Under the pieces are notes generated by a model. It saw only the letters and a program-made list of their open reading frames with translations, was not told the origin of the DNA and did no database searches. Positions 15,810 through 24,761 of a stretch of DNA of 64,000 nucleotides are shown piece after piece (the first letter of the stretch is position 1; each line of letters begins with the position of its first letter). Both the position numbers and the translations under genes were made by a program. Source of the DNA: JARRQJ01 sp963761035. Lineage in GTDB: Bacteria; Pseudomonadota; Gammaproteobacteria; DRLM01. Location of the stretch: positions 1,240,001-1,304,000 of the forward strand of contig CAVXFH010000002.1 in assembly GCA_963761035.1 (NCBI GenBank). Direction: 5' to 3'.

Positions 15810-18020
15810 ATGGTTCATCCCCCCATTCTCCAAATCGCCGTACCCAGTCCTCTCCATGGCAGCCTCGATTATTTAGCGCCGCCGCATTGCCCCGGCGCGG
15901 CACTGCAACCCGGTATACGGGTACAGGTCCCCTTTGGCAAACGAAAAGCCATCGGGGTATTGATTCAGACCAGCGGCCAAAGTCGTATCGCATCGCAACG
16001 CCTGCGGCCGGTATTTTCCCTTCTCGATCAAGAGCCGCTGCTCACCAAGGATCTTCTCGAACTCAACGCCTGGGCCAGCCGTTATTATCATCACCCGCTC
16101 GGAGAAGTCATCGCCACGTCCCTGCCCACCGCCTTGCGCAATGGACTGCCGGCGGAAATTACCGGCACACGCGTCTGGAAGGCCACCGCCGCCGGTATGG
16201 CCGTCTCACCTGTCGACTTAAAGCGCGCGCCGCGCCAAGCGATGCTGTTGCACCGCTTGCAACTTGCTTCCCAGGGCTTGCACGACGCTGCTTTTGACGA
16301 TGACCAAGGCGGTTGGCGCGGCGCCCTACGCGCCTTGATGGACAAGGGCTGGGTGGAATGTCGTATACAAACCCCAAGCATCGACACGACCGCGACCCGT
16401 GCGCCGGTCGATATCCGTCTTAACGCCGCGCAACGTGATGCCGTCACCGCCGTCACCGCGGCGCCTGACGGTTTTGCCAGTTTTTTATTGAACGGGGTCA
16501 CCGGCAGCGGCAAGACCGAGGTTTATCTTCAGATCATCCACCAAGTGATCGCCGCCGGTCGACAAGCGCTGGTATTGGTGCCGGAGATCGGACTTACCCC
16601 GCAGCTGGTGCAGCGTTTCGCCGAGCGCTTTGGCCATCCTCTGGCGGTCATGCATTCCGGCCTCAGCGATAGCGAACGTCTCCAGGCCTGGTTGCTGGCC
16701 CGCAAAGGCCTAGCGCCCATCGTCATCGGCACCCGCTCCGCGGTGTTCACCCCCCTGAAAGATCCCGGGATTATTATCATCGACGAGGAGCACGACCTGT
16801 CCTTCAAACAACAGGAGGGCTTTCGCTATCACGCCCGCGACGTGGCGGTATGGCGGGCACGCCAGCTCGACATCCCCATCATGCTCGGCTCCGCTACGCC
16901 ATCCTTCGAATCCCTGTATAACGTGGAACGCGGCCGTTATCGGCTTCTCACTCTTCCGGCACGCGCCGGCAACGCCCATCCGCCGCGGCTGCGCACCGTG
17001 GACATGCGCCGCCAAAAACTGACGGGCAATCTTTCACCGCCCCTGCTACAGGCCATTGGCCTGCATCTCGAGCAGGGCAATCAGGTGTTGTTGTTCCTCA
17101 ACCGCCGCGGTTTCGCGCCGACACTGCTATGCCACGCTTGCGGCTGGGTGGCGCAGTGCCGCCGCTGCGACGCCCAACTTACCTATCATTTCGGCAATAA
17201 GCGCCTGCGTTGCCATCATTGCGGCGCCGAACAGGCGATGGTCCAACACTGCCCCACCTGCAACAGCAGCGAACTGCGCCCCCTCGGCCATGGCACGGAA
17301 CGAGTGGAGCAGACCCTGCACGAACACTTCCCGCGCTATAGCTGCGCCCGCATCGACCGCGACAGCACTCGTCGCAAAGGTTCCTTGCAACAACTGCTCG
17401 ACGATGCCATCAGCGGTCGCCATCGCATCCTGCTGGGCACGCAAATGCTGGCCAAGGGCCATCATCTCCCCAAGGTTACTCTGGCCGCTATCCTCGATGG
17501 CGACCAAGGCCTGTTCGGCGCGGACTTTCGCGCCGGCGAACGCATGGCTCAGTTGATCACCCAAGTTGCGGGACGCGCGGGCCGCGCCGAACAAGCGGGA
17601 GAAGTATTAATCCAAACCCATCATCCGGATCATCCCTTGCTGCGCACCCTGTTGACCGAAGGTTATCAAGCCTTCGCCGCCGCGGCACTGGCGGAACGGC
17701 GCGAGGCCGAGCTTCCGCCCTATATGAATCTGGCATTGCTGCGTGCCGAGTCCACCGACGCGCAGGCGCCCAACCGCTTTCTCAACGAGGCCGCCGCCCT
17801 CGCCAATGAGGCAGGCACCCCGGGGGTCACCCTGCTCGGCCCTATCCCCTCTCCCATGGAACGCCGCGCCGGCCGTTACCGTGCACAGTTGTTGATGCAG
17901 GCGTCACAACGCGCCGATTTACATCGCCTGCTGGATGTCTGCTTGCCGCCGCTTGCCCAAATTCCCTTGAGCCGCAAAGTACGCTGGTCCCTCGATATAG
18001 ATCCCATGGAAATGATTTAA
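15810..18020 (+). CDS. priA: Primosomal protein N' (replication restart helicase PriA)
   Basis: A 736-residue 3'-5' helicase that reloads the replisome at stalled forks. Order: N-terminal 3'-DNA-binding domain (LDYLAPPHC, GIRVQVPFGKRKAIGVL), Walker A GVTGSGKTEVYL near 228, DEEHD near 323, the LGSATPSFES motif III, paired zinc cysteines between about 440 and 490 (CHACGW, CRRCDAQ, CHHCGAEQ, CPTCNSSEL), and the C-terminal helicase motifs (GTQMLAKGHH, QVAGRAGRAEQAGEV). Directly downstream of the DnaA-box cluster. Length is typical. Confidence 0.97.
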   Translation: MVHPPILQIAVPSPLHGSLDYLAPPHCPGAALQPGIRVQVPFGKRKAIGVLIQTSGQSRIASQRLRPVFSLLDQEPLLTKDLLELNAWASRYYHHPLGEVIATSLPTALRNGLPAEITGTRVWKATAAGMAVSPVDLKRAPRQAMLLHRLQLASQGLHDAAFDDDQGGWRGALRALMDKGWVECRIQTPSIDTTATRAPVDIRLNAAQRDAVTAVTAAPDGFASFLLNGVTGSGKTEVYLQIIHQVIAAGRQALVLVPEIGLTPQLVQRFAERFGHPLAVMHSGLSDSERLQAWLLARKGLAPIVIGTRSAVFTPLKDPGIIIIDEEHDLSFKQQEGFRYHARDVAVWRARQLDIPIMLGSATPSFESLYNVERGRYRLLTLPARAGNAHPPRLRTVDMRRQKLTGNLSPPLLQAIGLHLEQGNQVLLFLNRRGFAPTLLCHACGWVAQCRRCDAQLTYHFGNKRLRCHHCGAEQAMVQHCPTCNSSELRPLGHGTERVEQTLHEHFPRYSCARIDRDSTRRKGSLQQLLDDAISGRHRILLGTQMLAKGHHLPKVTLAAILDGDQGLFGADFRAGERMAQLITQVAGRAGRAEQAGEVLIQTHHPDHPLLRTLLTEGYQAFAAAALAERREAELPPYMNLALLRAESTDAQAPNRFLNEAAALANEAGTPGVTLLGPIPSPMERRAGRYRAQLLMQASQRADLHRLLDVCLPPLAQIPLSRKVRWSLDIDPMEMI

Positions 18021-18112
18021 CTTTGAGTCAATGGCCCTTGCAAGCTTGCTCAGACCCCGGATAATACGCGCTTGAGCCAGTCATCTCGTCCTCTTTAAAG
18101 ACACCCATAATC

Positions 18113-19873
18113 ATGAAACGCCATCTTGAGTCTTTACTCAACCGCGCCTTGCAGCAACTCCGGCAACAAGGCGATTTGCCCATCGCGATAAGCGCGGAGG
18201 GCAAGGTCGAACGCGCCCGCGACCGCCAGCATGGCGATTTCGCCAGTAATATAGCCATGACCTTGACTAAAACCGCCAGGCGCAAGCCGCGGGAACTGGC
18301 GCAGATGCTCGTCGCCGCCATGCCAAGTTCGGCGCTGGTGAGCAAGGTGGAGATCGCCGGACCGGGTTTTATCAACTTCTTTTTGACGTCCGGCGCCTAT
18401 CAAAAAACCATCGGCGACATCCTGGCGGCGGGTGAGTCTTACGGTCGGAGCACGGTGGGCGCCGATCTGCCCATACAAGTGGAATTCGTCTCCGCCAATC
18501 CCACCGGTCCCTTGCATGTGGGTCATGGCCGCGGCGCCGCTTACGGCGCGGCGGTGGCCAATCTATTGGACGCCGTCGGTTTCCGCGTGCACCGCGAATA
18601 CTACGTTAATGATGCCGGCCGGCAGATGGACATCCTCGCCGCCAGCGTGTGGCTGCGTTATCTGGAATTGCTGGGCGGGCAGTTTCAATTTCCGGTCAAT
18701 GGTTACAAGGGCGCTTATGTGCGCGACATTGCCGCTTCGCTGCGCCAAATCCACGGCGATAACTTCCGCCGATCCGCGACGCAGGTCATGGCCGATCTGC
18801 CGCCGGATGAACCGGCGGGCGGCGACAAGGAAGAGCATATCGACGCCATAATCGCGCGTGCCAAACAATTGCTGGGCGCCGTTGACTATCGCACGGTGTT
18901 CGACGCCGGCCTGGACTTAGTTCTTGCCGACATCCGCCAGGACTTGGAAGAGTTCGGCGTCATTTACGACCGATGGTATTCGGAGCGCACTCTGACGGAG
19001 AGCGGTGCCGTACAGCGTGCCTTGGAGCGGCTCAAGGCCAGTGGTCATGCCCGTGAAAAGGACGGCGCGCTGTGGTTTCGCGCTACCGATTTCGGGGACG
19101 AGAAGGACCGGGTGCTGGTGCGCGACAACGGCCAAACGACGTATTTCGCCTCGGACATCGCCTATCACATGGACAAGCTGGAACGCGGCTTCGCCCGGGT
19201 GATCGACGTGTGGGGCGCGGACCATCACGGCTACGTGCCGCGGGTCAAGGCCGCCCTGCAGGCCATGGGCCACGACCCGTCTAAACTGGATGTGCTGTTG
19301 GTGCAGTTCGCGATTCTCTACAAGGGCGGCGAGCGTATGCAGATGTCAACCCGCTCCGGCGAATTCGTCACGCTGCGGGAATTGCGCGACGAAGTCGGCA
19401 ACGACGCGGCGCGCTTCTTCTACGTCACCCGTAAGTGCGAACAGCACATGGATTTCGACCTCGATCTGGCGAAATCCCAGTCGGCGGATAATCCGGTATA
19501 TTACATTCAATACGCCCATGCCCGGGTGTGCAGCGTGTTGCGCCAGCTCAACGAAAAGGGCCTGCGCCGCGATGAACAGCGCGGCGCTGATAATCTGCAT
19601 CTCTTGCACGAAGATCACGAGCAGGCCTTGATGGTGAGCCTGTCGCGTTACCCCGAAGTACTGGAGGCGGCCGCCCTCAGCCACGAACCGCATGCCGTCG
19701 CTCACTATCTGCGGGAATTGGCCTACGACTTCCACACTTACTACAACGCCCACCAGTTCCTGGCGGAGTCTGATGCGCTGCGCGACGCAAGGCTCAATCT
19801 GATCGCGGCGACCCGCCAAGTGATCCGCAATGGTTTGAGCCTGCTCGGGGTGTCCGCCCCCGAGTCCATGTAA
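18113..19873 (+). CDS. argS: Arginyl-tRNA synthetase
   Basis: Class I aminoacyl-tRNA synthetase, 586 residues. It has the N-terminal Add1 domain, the HIGH-type motif PLHVGHGRGAAYG near residue 135, VEFVSANPTG just before it, the VWGADHHGYVPRVKAAL segment, the degenerate KMSKS region (GGERMQMSTRSGEFVTL), and the C-terminal anticodon-binding DALR domain (LSRYPEVLEAAA, AHYLRELAYDFHTYYNAH). It is followed after 3 bases by the SPOR-domain gene, forming an operon as in many gammaproteobacteria. Confidence 0.97.
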   Translation: MKRHLESLLNRALQQLRQQGDLPIAISAEGKVERARDRQHGDFASNIAMTLTKTARRKPRELAQMLVAAMPSSALVSKVEIAGPGFINFFLTSGAYQKTIGDILAAGESYGRSTVGADLPIQVEFVSANPTGPLHVGHGRGAAYGAAVANLLDAVGFRVHREYYVNDAGRQMDILAASVWLRYLELLGGQFQFPVNGYKGAYVRDIAASLRQIHGDNFRRSATQVMADLPPDEPAGGDKEEHIDAIIARAKQLLGAVDYRTVFDAGLDLVLADIRQDLEEFGVIYDRWYSERTLTESGAVQRALERLKASGHAREKDGALWFRATDFGDEKDRVLVRDNGQTTYFASDIAYHMDKLERGFARVIDVWGADHHGYVPRVKAALQAMGHDPSKLDVLLVQFAILYKGGERMQMSTRSGEFVTLRELRDEVGNDAARFFYVTRKCEQHMDFDLDLAKSQSADNPVYYIQYAHARVCSVLRQLNEKGLRRDEQRGADNLHLLHEDHEQALMVSLSRYPEVLEAAALSHEPHAVAHYLRELAYDFHTYYNAHQFLAESDALRDARLNLIAATRQVIRNGLSLLGVSAPESM

Positions 19874-19876
19874 GCC

Positions 19877-20440
19877 ATGGGGCAAGCCACCAAAAAGGCC
19901 GCCAAGAAGAATTCGCCGCGCCGGACCCAAGCCGTGCCGGGATGGGCCTGGTTACTGGCCGGCCTTGCCATCGGCCTGTCCGTTGCGCTGCTGACTTCCA
20001 TGAAGGATCGCGCCAATCGGCCGCCGCCGGCGACCTCCGGTATGGCGCAACCTTCCGCGCAGTCTAAAGCCGGCAATGCCAAGCCCGAGGAGAAGAAACC
20101 CGCCAAACCCCGTTTCGACTTTTATACGATTCTCCCCGAGATGGAGGTCATCGTGCCCGACAACCGCAACAAGTCGGGGCAAGCGGCGCCTATCGATAAA
20201 CCGGGGACCTATATTCTGCAGGTGGGTTCCTTTCGCAGCTTTGGCGAGGCCGATAATCTCAAGGCGCAACTCGCCCTGTTGGGCGTGGAATCCAAGATCG
20301 AGTCCGTTACCGTCAATAATACCGATACCTGGCATCGGGTGCGGGTCGGTCCCACCCAGGATCTACGCGAACTCAATAGGATTCGCACCCGCCTCCTCAA
20401 CAACAATTTCAGCGCCATCTTGTTAAGGGTGAACGGCTAA
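19877..20440 (+). CDS. SPOR domain-containing membrane protein (FtsN-like)
   Basis: A 187-residue bitopic protein: short lysine-rich cytoplasmic tail (KKAAKKNSPRR), one transmembrane helix (about 22-42, WAWLLAGLAIGLSVALL), a Pro/Ala/Lys-rich linker, and a C-terminal SPOR domain (about 108-187; YILQVGSFRSFGEADNLKAQL, HRVRVGPTQDL). SPOR domains bind denuded peptidoglycan at the septum. argS followed by an FtsN/SPOR gene is a recurrent gene order. It meets the alpha-E gene convergently with only 18 bases between. Confidence 0.9.
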   Translation: MGQATKKAAKKNSPRRTQAVPGWAWLLAGLAIGLSVALLTSMKDRANRPPPATSGMAQPSAQSKAGNAKPEEKKPAKPRFDFYTILPEMEVIVPDNRNKSGQAAPIDKPGTYILQVGSFRSFGEADNLKAQLALLGVESKIESVTVNNTDTWHRVRVGPTQDLRELNRIRTRLLNNNFSAILLRVNG

Positions 20441-20458
20441 ATGAATACAAGGATTCCG

Positions 20459-21409
20459 CTAGCGCGCAGTAGACACCGGCGCTAAAAAGTAACCGGTGGT
20501 GATTTGATCATGAATCTCGGCGAGCTGCGCTTGCAGCTCGTCAATAAATTGGTGCAACTCCGTCTGGGACAGACGTTCAGGTTCGGCATCGGACACCACC
20601 CTCTGTAATTTTGTTATCAGCCGCAGGGGCGCATCGTTGCGCGGCAGATCCCGCAGACTACCCTCCACTTCACTAATGGCATGATAAAACGAGCGCGGGA
20701 AACGCCGATCTTGGAATAGAAACTTCAATACATCGGGGCGCCGCACCCGCACCTGCATGGCGCGGCGATACATCTGGTAACCCGTCAGAGATTTCAATAC
20801 GCTCATCCATTGAATATTCTCGAAGGGTAACAAATCCGTCAACTTCTCCGCTAGGAGATTGACGGAGCGCACATCGATGATACGAGTGGTCATATCCGCA
20901 CGTTCCAGATTACGGCCCATGCGCAAAAATCCATAGCCGGCGTCATGGGTCATGGTCCCCGCCAGCATACCGGTAATAGTCTGGACCCCCAGGATGGTCC
21001 AGTGCAAATAGTCGTAACGCCCGCGCCGCGACAGACCGGACTGCAGATTGCCCTTGCACTTCAAATAAAGGTTGTTGATCTGCTCCCAGGCCTCGCGTGG
21101 AATGATGTCGCGGATTGTGCGCGCGTTTTCCCGGGCATTATTCAATGAATAGATGACCGAACCGGGATTGAGCGTGTCCCCCACCAAGAAGCCCACCAGG
21201 TTGCGTTCGTCGGCCACTCCGTAATGGTCCCTGAAGAGCTCGCTGTAACCGGTAATATCCACCAATGTCTCCCAGTCGAAAGCGATCTTTTTCGGCAGGT
21301 CCAGTACCAGGTGGGTAGTAACATTGACCAGGCGTGAGGTGTCCTCGGCGCGTTCCAGGTAGCGAGCCATCCAATAAACGTTTTCCGCGACGCGGGATAA
21401 CATGGTCAT
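20459..21409 (-). CDS. Alpha-E domain-containing protein (DUF403)
   Basis: A 316-residue helical protein with the alpha-E pattern: MLSRVAENVYWMARYLERAEDT at the N terminus (first part), DNARTIRD-like ENARTIRDIIPREAWEQIN, FLRMGRNLERADMTTRI, and LRDLPRNDAPLRLI. The family nearly always accompanies a circularly permuted ATP-grasp protein, as here (ATGA overlap with the gene upstream). Comparative work predicts these pairs act in a peptide-amide synthesis system. No catalytic residues are assigned. Confidence 0.9.
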   Translation of the reverse strand: MTMLSRVAENVYWMARYLERAEDTSRLVNVTTHLVLDLPKKIAFDWETLVDITGYSELFRDHYGVADERNLVGFLVGDTLNPGSVIYSLNNARENARTIRDIIPREAWEQINNLYLKCKGNLQSGLSRRGRYDYLHWTILGVQTITGMLAGTMTHDAGYGFLRMGRNLERADMTTRIIDVRSVNLLAEKLTDLLPFENIQWMSVLKSLTGYQMYRRAMQVRVRRPDVLKFLFQDRRFPRSFYHAISEVEGSLRDLPRNDAPLRLITKLQRVVSDAEPERLSQTELHQFIDELQAQLAEIHDQITTGYFLAPVSTAR

Positions 21410-22860
21410 AGCGACTCGATGTCCACGATCCAGGTATCCTTGCTGCCGCCGCCCTGGGAGGAATTCACTACCGTGGAGCCCTTCTTCAGGGCGACGCGGG
21501 TAAGACCTCCGGTGGTAACGTAGGTCTTTTGTCCCGACAATACGAACGGCCGAAGATCCAAATGCCGGGGTTCAACGCGCTCGCCCACCAGAGTGGGCGC
21601 CGTGGACAGGATCAGCAAGGGCTGCGCGATGTAATTACGCGGATCCTTGCGGATAAGCCTGGCGAATTTTTCACGCTCATCGCGACTGGCCTGGGGACCG
21701 ATCAGCATACCGTAGCCGCCGGACTCATTGGCCGGTTTCACCACCAGTTTATCGAGGTGTGCCAGCACATATTCGCGCTGCTTCTTATCCGCGCACAAAT
21801 AAGTCTCTACGTTGGGGAGAATCGGGTCTTGATCCAGATAATAACGGATCATCTCCGGCACGAAGGCATATACCACCTTGTCGTCCGCCACCCCGGCGCC
21901 GGGCGCATTGGCCAATGCCACATTGCCTTTTTTCCAGGCGCGCATAAGGCCCGGCACGCCCAAGGCGGAAGCGGGATCGAAGGCTTCCGGATCGAGAAAT
22001 AGGTCGTCGATGCGCCGATAGATGACATCGACCCGAATCAGGCCTTCCACCGCCCGCATGTATACGCAATCATCATCGGCCACCACCAGATCGCGCCCTT
22101 CCACCAGCTCGGCGCCCATTTGCTGCGCAAGATAGGCATGCTCGAAATAAGCGGAGTTGTAGACACCCGGCGTCAGCACCACCACCTCCGGCTGCGCCAG
22201 CGGTCGCGGCGAGATGGCGGCCAGACAATCGTACAGCTGGGAAGGATAGTCGTCGACCGGCAGGATACTCGCCTCTTGAAACAACTCGGGGAACACGCGT
22301 TTCATCACCTGGCGGTTTTCCAGCATGTAGGACACGCCGGACGGCACTCGCAGATTGTCTTCCAGCACATACACCGTGCCGCTCTTGTCCCGGACCAAAT
22401 CGGATCCGCAGATGTGGGCCCAAATTCCCAGTGGCGGATTGACACCGACGCATTGCTCCCGAAAATTTTTCGAGCCTGTCAGAATCTCTCCGGGAAAGAC
22501 CCCATCCTTGACGATGCGTTGCTGGTGATAGATATCATCGATGAACAAATTGAGGGCATGCACCCGCTGCTTGAGACCCGCCTCGATGTGCTCCCATTCC
22601 GCGCGGGGGATGATGCGCGGAATAATGTCGAAAGGCCAGGCGCGATCAATGGAACCGTCCTGCTGGGAATAAACGGTGAAGGTGATGCCCATGACGCGGA
22701 TCGCCAGCTCCGCCGCCGCTCTGCGCGCCCGGATCTCGTCACCGGATAGGCATTTCAGATATTGGCAGAGAAAACGGGCGGCCTCGCGCGGGCGACCACC
22801 GCCCCGCATCAATTCGTCATACAGACCCCGAGTGGGATACTCTTTCCAACGAATCGCCAT
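21406..22860 (-). CDS. Circularly permuted ATP-grasp protein (DUF404/DUF407)
   Basis: About 484 residues. Recognisable segments are TRGLYDELM near the start, QQDGSIDRAWPFDIIPRII, FIDDIYHQQRIVKDGVFP, CGSDLVRDKSGTVYVLEDN, RVPSGVSYMLENR, VVKPANESGGYGMLIGP (nucleotide-binding loop) and STAPTLVGERVEPRHLDLRPF. The family is predicted to form amide bonds with ATP. Start at 22860 (MAIRWKEYP) is preferred on family alignment; 22890 is also in frame. Its stop overlaps the alpha-E start. It is divergent from the Anbu gene by about 110 bases. Confidence 0.9.
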   Translation of the reverse strand: MAIRWKEYPTRGLYDELMRGGGRPREAARFLCQYLKCLSGDEIRARRAAAELAIRVMGITFTVYSQQDGSIDRAWPFDIIPRIIPRAEWEHIEAGLKQRVHALNLFIDDIYHQQRIVKDGVFPGEILTGSKNFREQCVGVNPPLGIWAHICGSDLVRDKSGTVYVLEDNLRVPSGVSYMLENRQVMKRVFPELFQEASILPVDDYPSQLYDCLAAISPRPLAQPEVVVLTPGVYNSAYFEHAYLAQQMGAELVEGRDLVVADDDCVYMRAVEGLIRVDVIYRRIDDLFLDPEAFDPASALGVPGLMRAWKKGNVALANAPGAGVADDKVVYAFVPEMIRYYLDQDPILPNVETYLCADKKQREYVLAHLDKLVVKPANESGGYGMLIGPQASRDEREKFARLIRKDPRNYIAQPLLILSTAPTLVGERVEPRHLDLRPFVLSGQKTYVTTGGLTRVALKKGSTVVNSSQGGGSKDTWIVDIESL

Positions 22861-22969
22861 TTTGCAACTATACCCCGGAAACGCCACCATTCCCAGCCAC
22901 AGCCTTGTGGACGATTACCGTGATAGACCTTATGATGGGCTCGAATAATAATAGTACCGCGCTACCACC

Positions 22970-23713
22970 ATGACCTATTGCCTTGCAATCAAAGTAAACG
23001 ACGGCTTAATACTAGCCTCCGACTCGCGCACCAACGCCGGCGTGGACTACGTCAGCACTTACAGCAAAATGCATGTGTTTGATAAAGCGGGCGAACGCTT
23101 CTTTGTGCTGCTCACAGCGGGAAATCTCGCCACCACCCAGGCTGTCGTCAACATCATCAAACGCGATCTCAACAATCCTCATGCGAAACTGAGCTTGAAT
23201 ACCGTGGACCATGCCTTCGATGCAGCTCATTATGTCGGCGGCATCAATTATCAGATGCAGCTGGAATACAGTGAACCGCTCAAGCAAGGCGGCGCCAGCG
23301 CGGACGCCTCCTTCATTCTAGGAGGACAGATCGCCGGCAGCTCTCATGAGATTTATTTAATCTATCCGCAAGGCAACTATATCGCCGCCTCGCCCGAAAC
23401 GTCATATCTGCAAATCGGCGAATCCAAATACGGCAAACCCATTCTCGACCGCATCATCACCCCGGCAACCAGCCTGGAAGAAGCTGCGCGCTGCGCGCTG
23501 GTATCGCTGGACTCCACCATGCGCTCCAACATCTCAGTGGGGCCGCCACTGGAACTGGCCTTCTACCGAAAAAATCAACTGGCGCTGGATCGTCACATAA
23601 CCCTTGATGGCAATTCGCCGCTGTTTCGCCGCATGCAAAGACGCTGGAATGACGGCCTGCGCCGCGCGTTCAACGGTCTGCCCCGTTTCGAGTGGGAACC
23701 TAAGGCAGATTAA
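22970..23713 (+). CDS. Anbu, proteasome-related N-terminal nucleophile hydrolase
   Basis: A 247-residue member of the predicted 20S-proteasome-like peptidase family (Anbu, COG3484). It starts MTYCLAIKVNDGLILASDSR: the nucleophile threonine is residue 2 after Met removal, with Asp18 and Lys33 in the expected catalytic positions. Also seen are FFVLLTAGNLATTQ and SLDSTMRSNISVGPPLEL. Anbu assembles into open helical rings in studied species. It lies divergent from the ATP-grasp/alpha-E pair, the known Anbu gene neighbourhood; the transglutaminase gene often found with it is absent from this window. Confidence 0.93.
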   Translation: MTYCLAIKVNDGLILASDSRTNAGVDYVSTYSKMHVFDKAGERFFVLLTAGNLATTQAVVNIIKRDLNNPHAKLSLNTVDHAFDAAHYVGGINYQMQLEYSEPLKQGGASADASFILGGQIAGSSHEIYLIYPQGNYIAASPETSYLQIGESKYGKPILDRIITPATSLEEAARCALVSLDSTMRSNISVGPPLELAFYRKNQLALDRHITLDGNSPLFRRMQRRWNDGLRRAFNGLPRFEWEPKAD

Positions 23714-23837
23714 CGGTGACAGGCGGGCCTCGGCAAATCGCGGATAAATCGCAGTTTGATCACAGCGGGTCCAGACAGGACAAAGGGATAGGGGTCTGCC
23801 GAACCTAAGCTGCGGGCCGTCGCATTCAAGGCCAGGG

Positions 23838-24629
23838 TCAGGACAGCCCATTGCCCGCATATCTCTGCAGAGTTGCGGTCGCACCGAACAGAATCGATGG
23901 CACCGCATTGCCGCGAACAGCCACTCCCTCGTCCGCAGCGGTCTCCAAGCTGTCCACCATGCGGAGGTTGAGCGCCCATGTCTCCGCCCAATCCTCCCAA
24001 GGATGGACAGTCGCGTATGCGCTTACGTAGTATTGATGCCAGTGCAGTTCAGCGCCAGATTGATAATAACAATCCAGCTCCTCCTTATAATCCTGCCGTT
24101 CGTCGCCAAATAACGCTCGAAATTTTTCGACGCGCTGTCCTGATCGGATCAACCAGCCCCAGTAATAATGACCACTCTCGTGACGGAAATGTCCCAACAA
24201 GGTTCGATACAGCTCATTCATTGTTTCATATATGGTCTCACGCTTACCGGTATCGGCCTTTGCCAGACTGATAGTAATCGGTCCCCCGCTGCGGCCCGTG
24301 AGAACGCGGCGTTGATATGCTTTATCATCGATAAACTCGATCGAGGTATCGGCATCGGCGAGAAAATAGAAGGCTAGGCCCGACTCGGGAACCTCCCCGA
24401 TACCTACAACAGGCAGTCGTAACGCCAACCGTGCATATAGTAAGTGTCTCCTTTCGGCATCCATGCGACCTCATAGATTACGATTACACGGCAGGGACAA
24501 GTCAGAGATGACTTGATCGACAAGAAAGTCAATAAGGATTGGGATCGGATACAGGCACCATCTACATACTTGCTGGCACTCATAGTTGGTGCACATCCTA
24601 TATATTGCATTATTCGCGGCACCAGCCTG
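23838..24629 (-). pseudogene. Decayed zinc-metallopeptidase gene (COG4307-like) of the Anbu cluster
   Basis: The 3' part is intact from 24464 to 23838 (208 codons): HFRHESGHYYW supplies HExxH (residues 95-99), with FGDERQDY and YATVHPWEDWAETWA. Upstream the coding similarity continues but is broken: TGA at 24471-24473 sits where the family has a tryptophan (SLPCNRNL then stop then GRMDAERR), the preceding segment VPVSDPNPY, stop, LSCRSSHL reads in another frame, and YRMCTNYECQQVC reads back in the first frame up to a TAG at 24630. So at least two frameshifts and two nonsense codons remove the zinc-ribbon half. The N terminus is missing entirely. A short intact peptidase domain could still be expressed. 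Confidence 0.8.
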
Positions 24630-24761
24630 CTAAGGGTTACAGCAGAGACCCGCGAAAGCCGCATGACATTGCTGCGGGATCGCAACTGCGCTTCCGGTGA
24701 ATTTCCCGACGCTATTTCTTATTTATCCGGTGAGTGATGGCTGCTGCAACAAGAGACGCCA

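Noticed and set aside
24513..24737. Plus-strand frame of 74 codons across the decayed peptidase
   Set aside because: Starts with TTG without a ribosome site and overlaps the reverse-strand coding remnant, whose peptide similarity is clearer.
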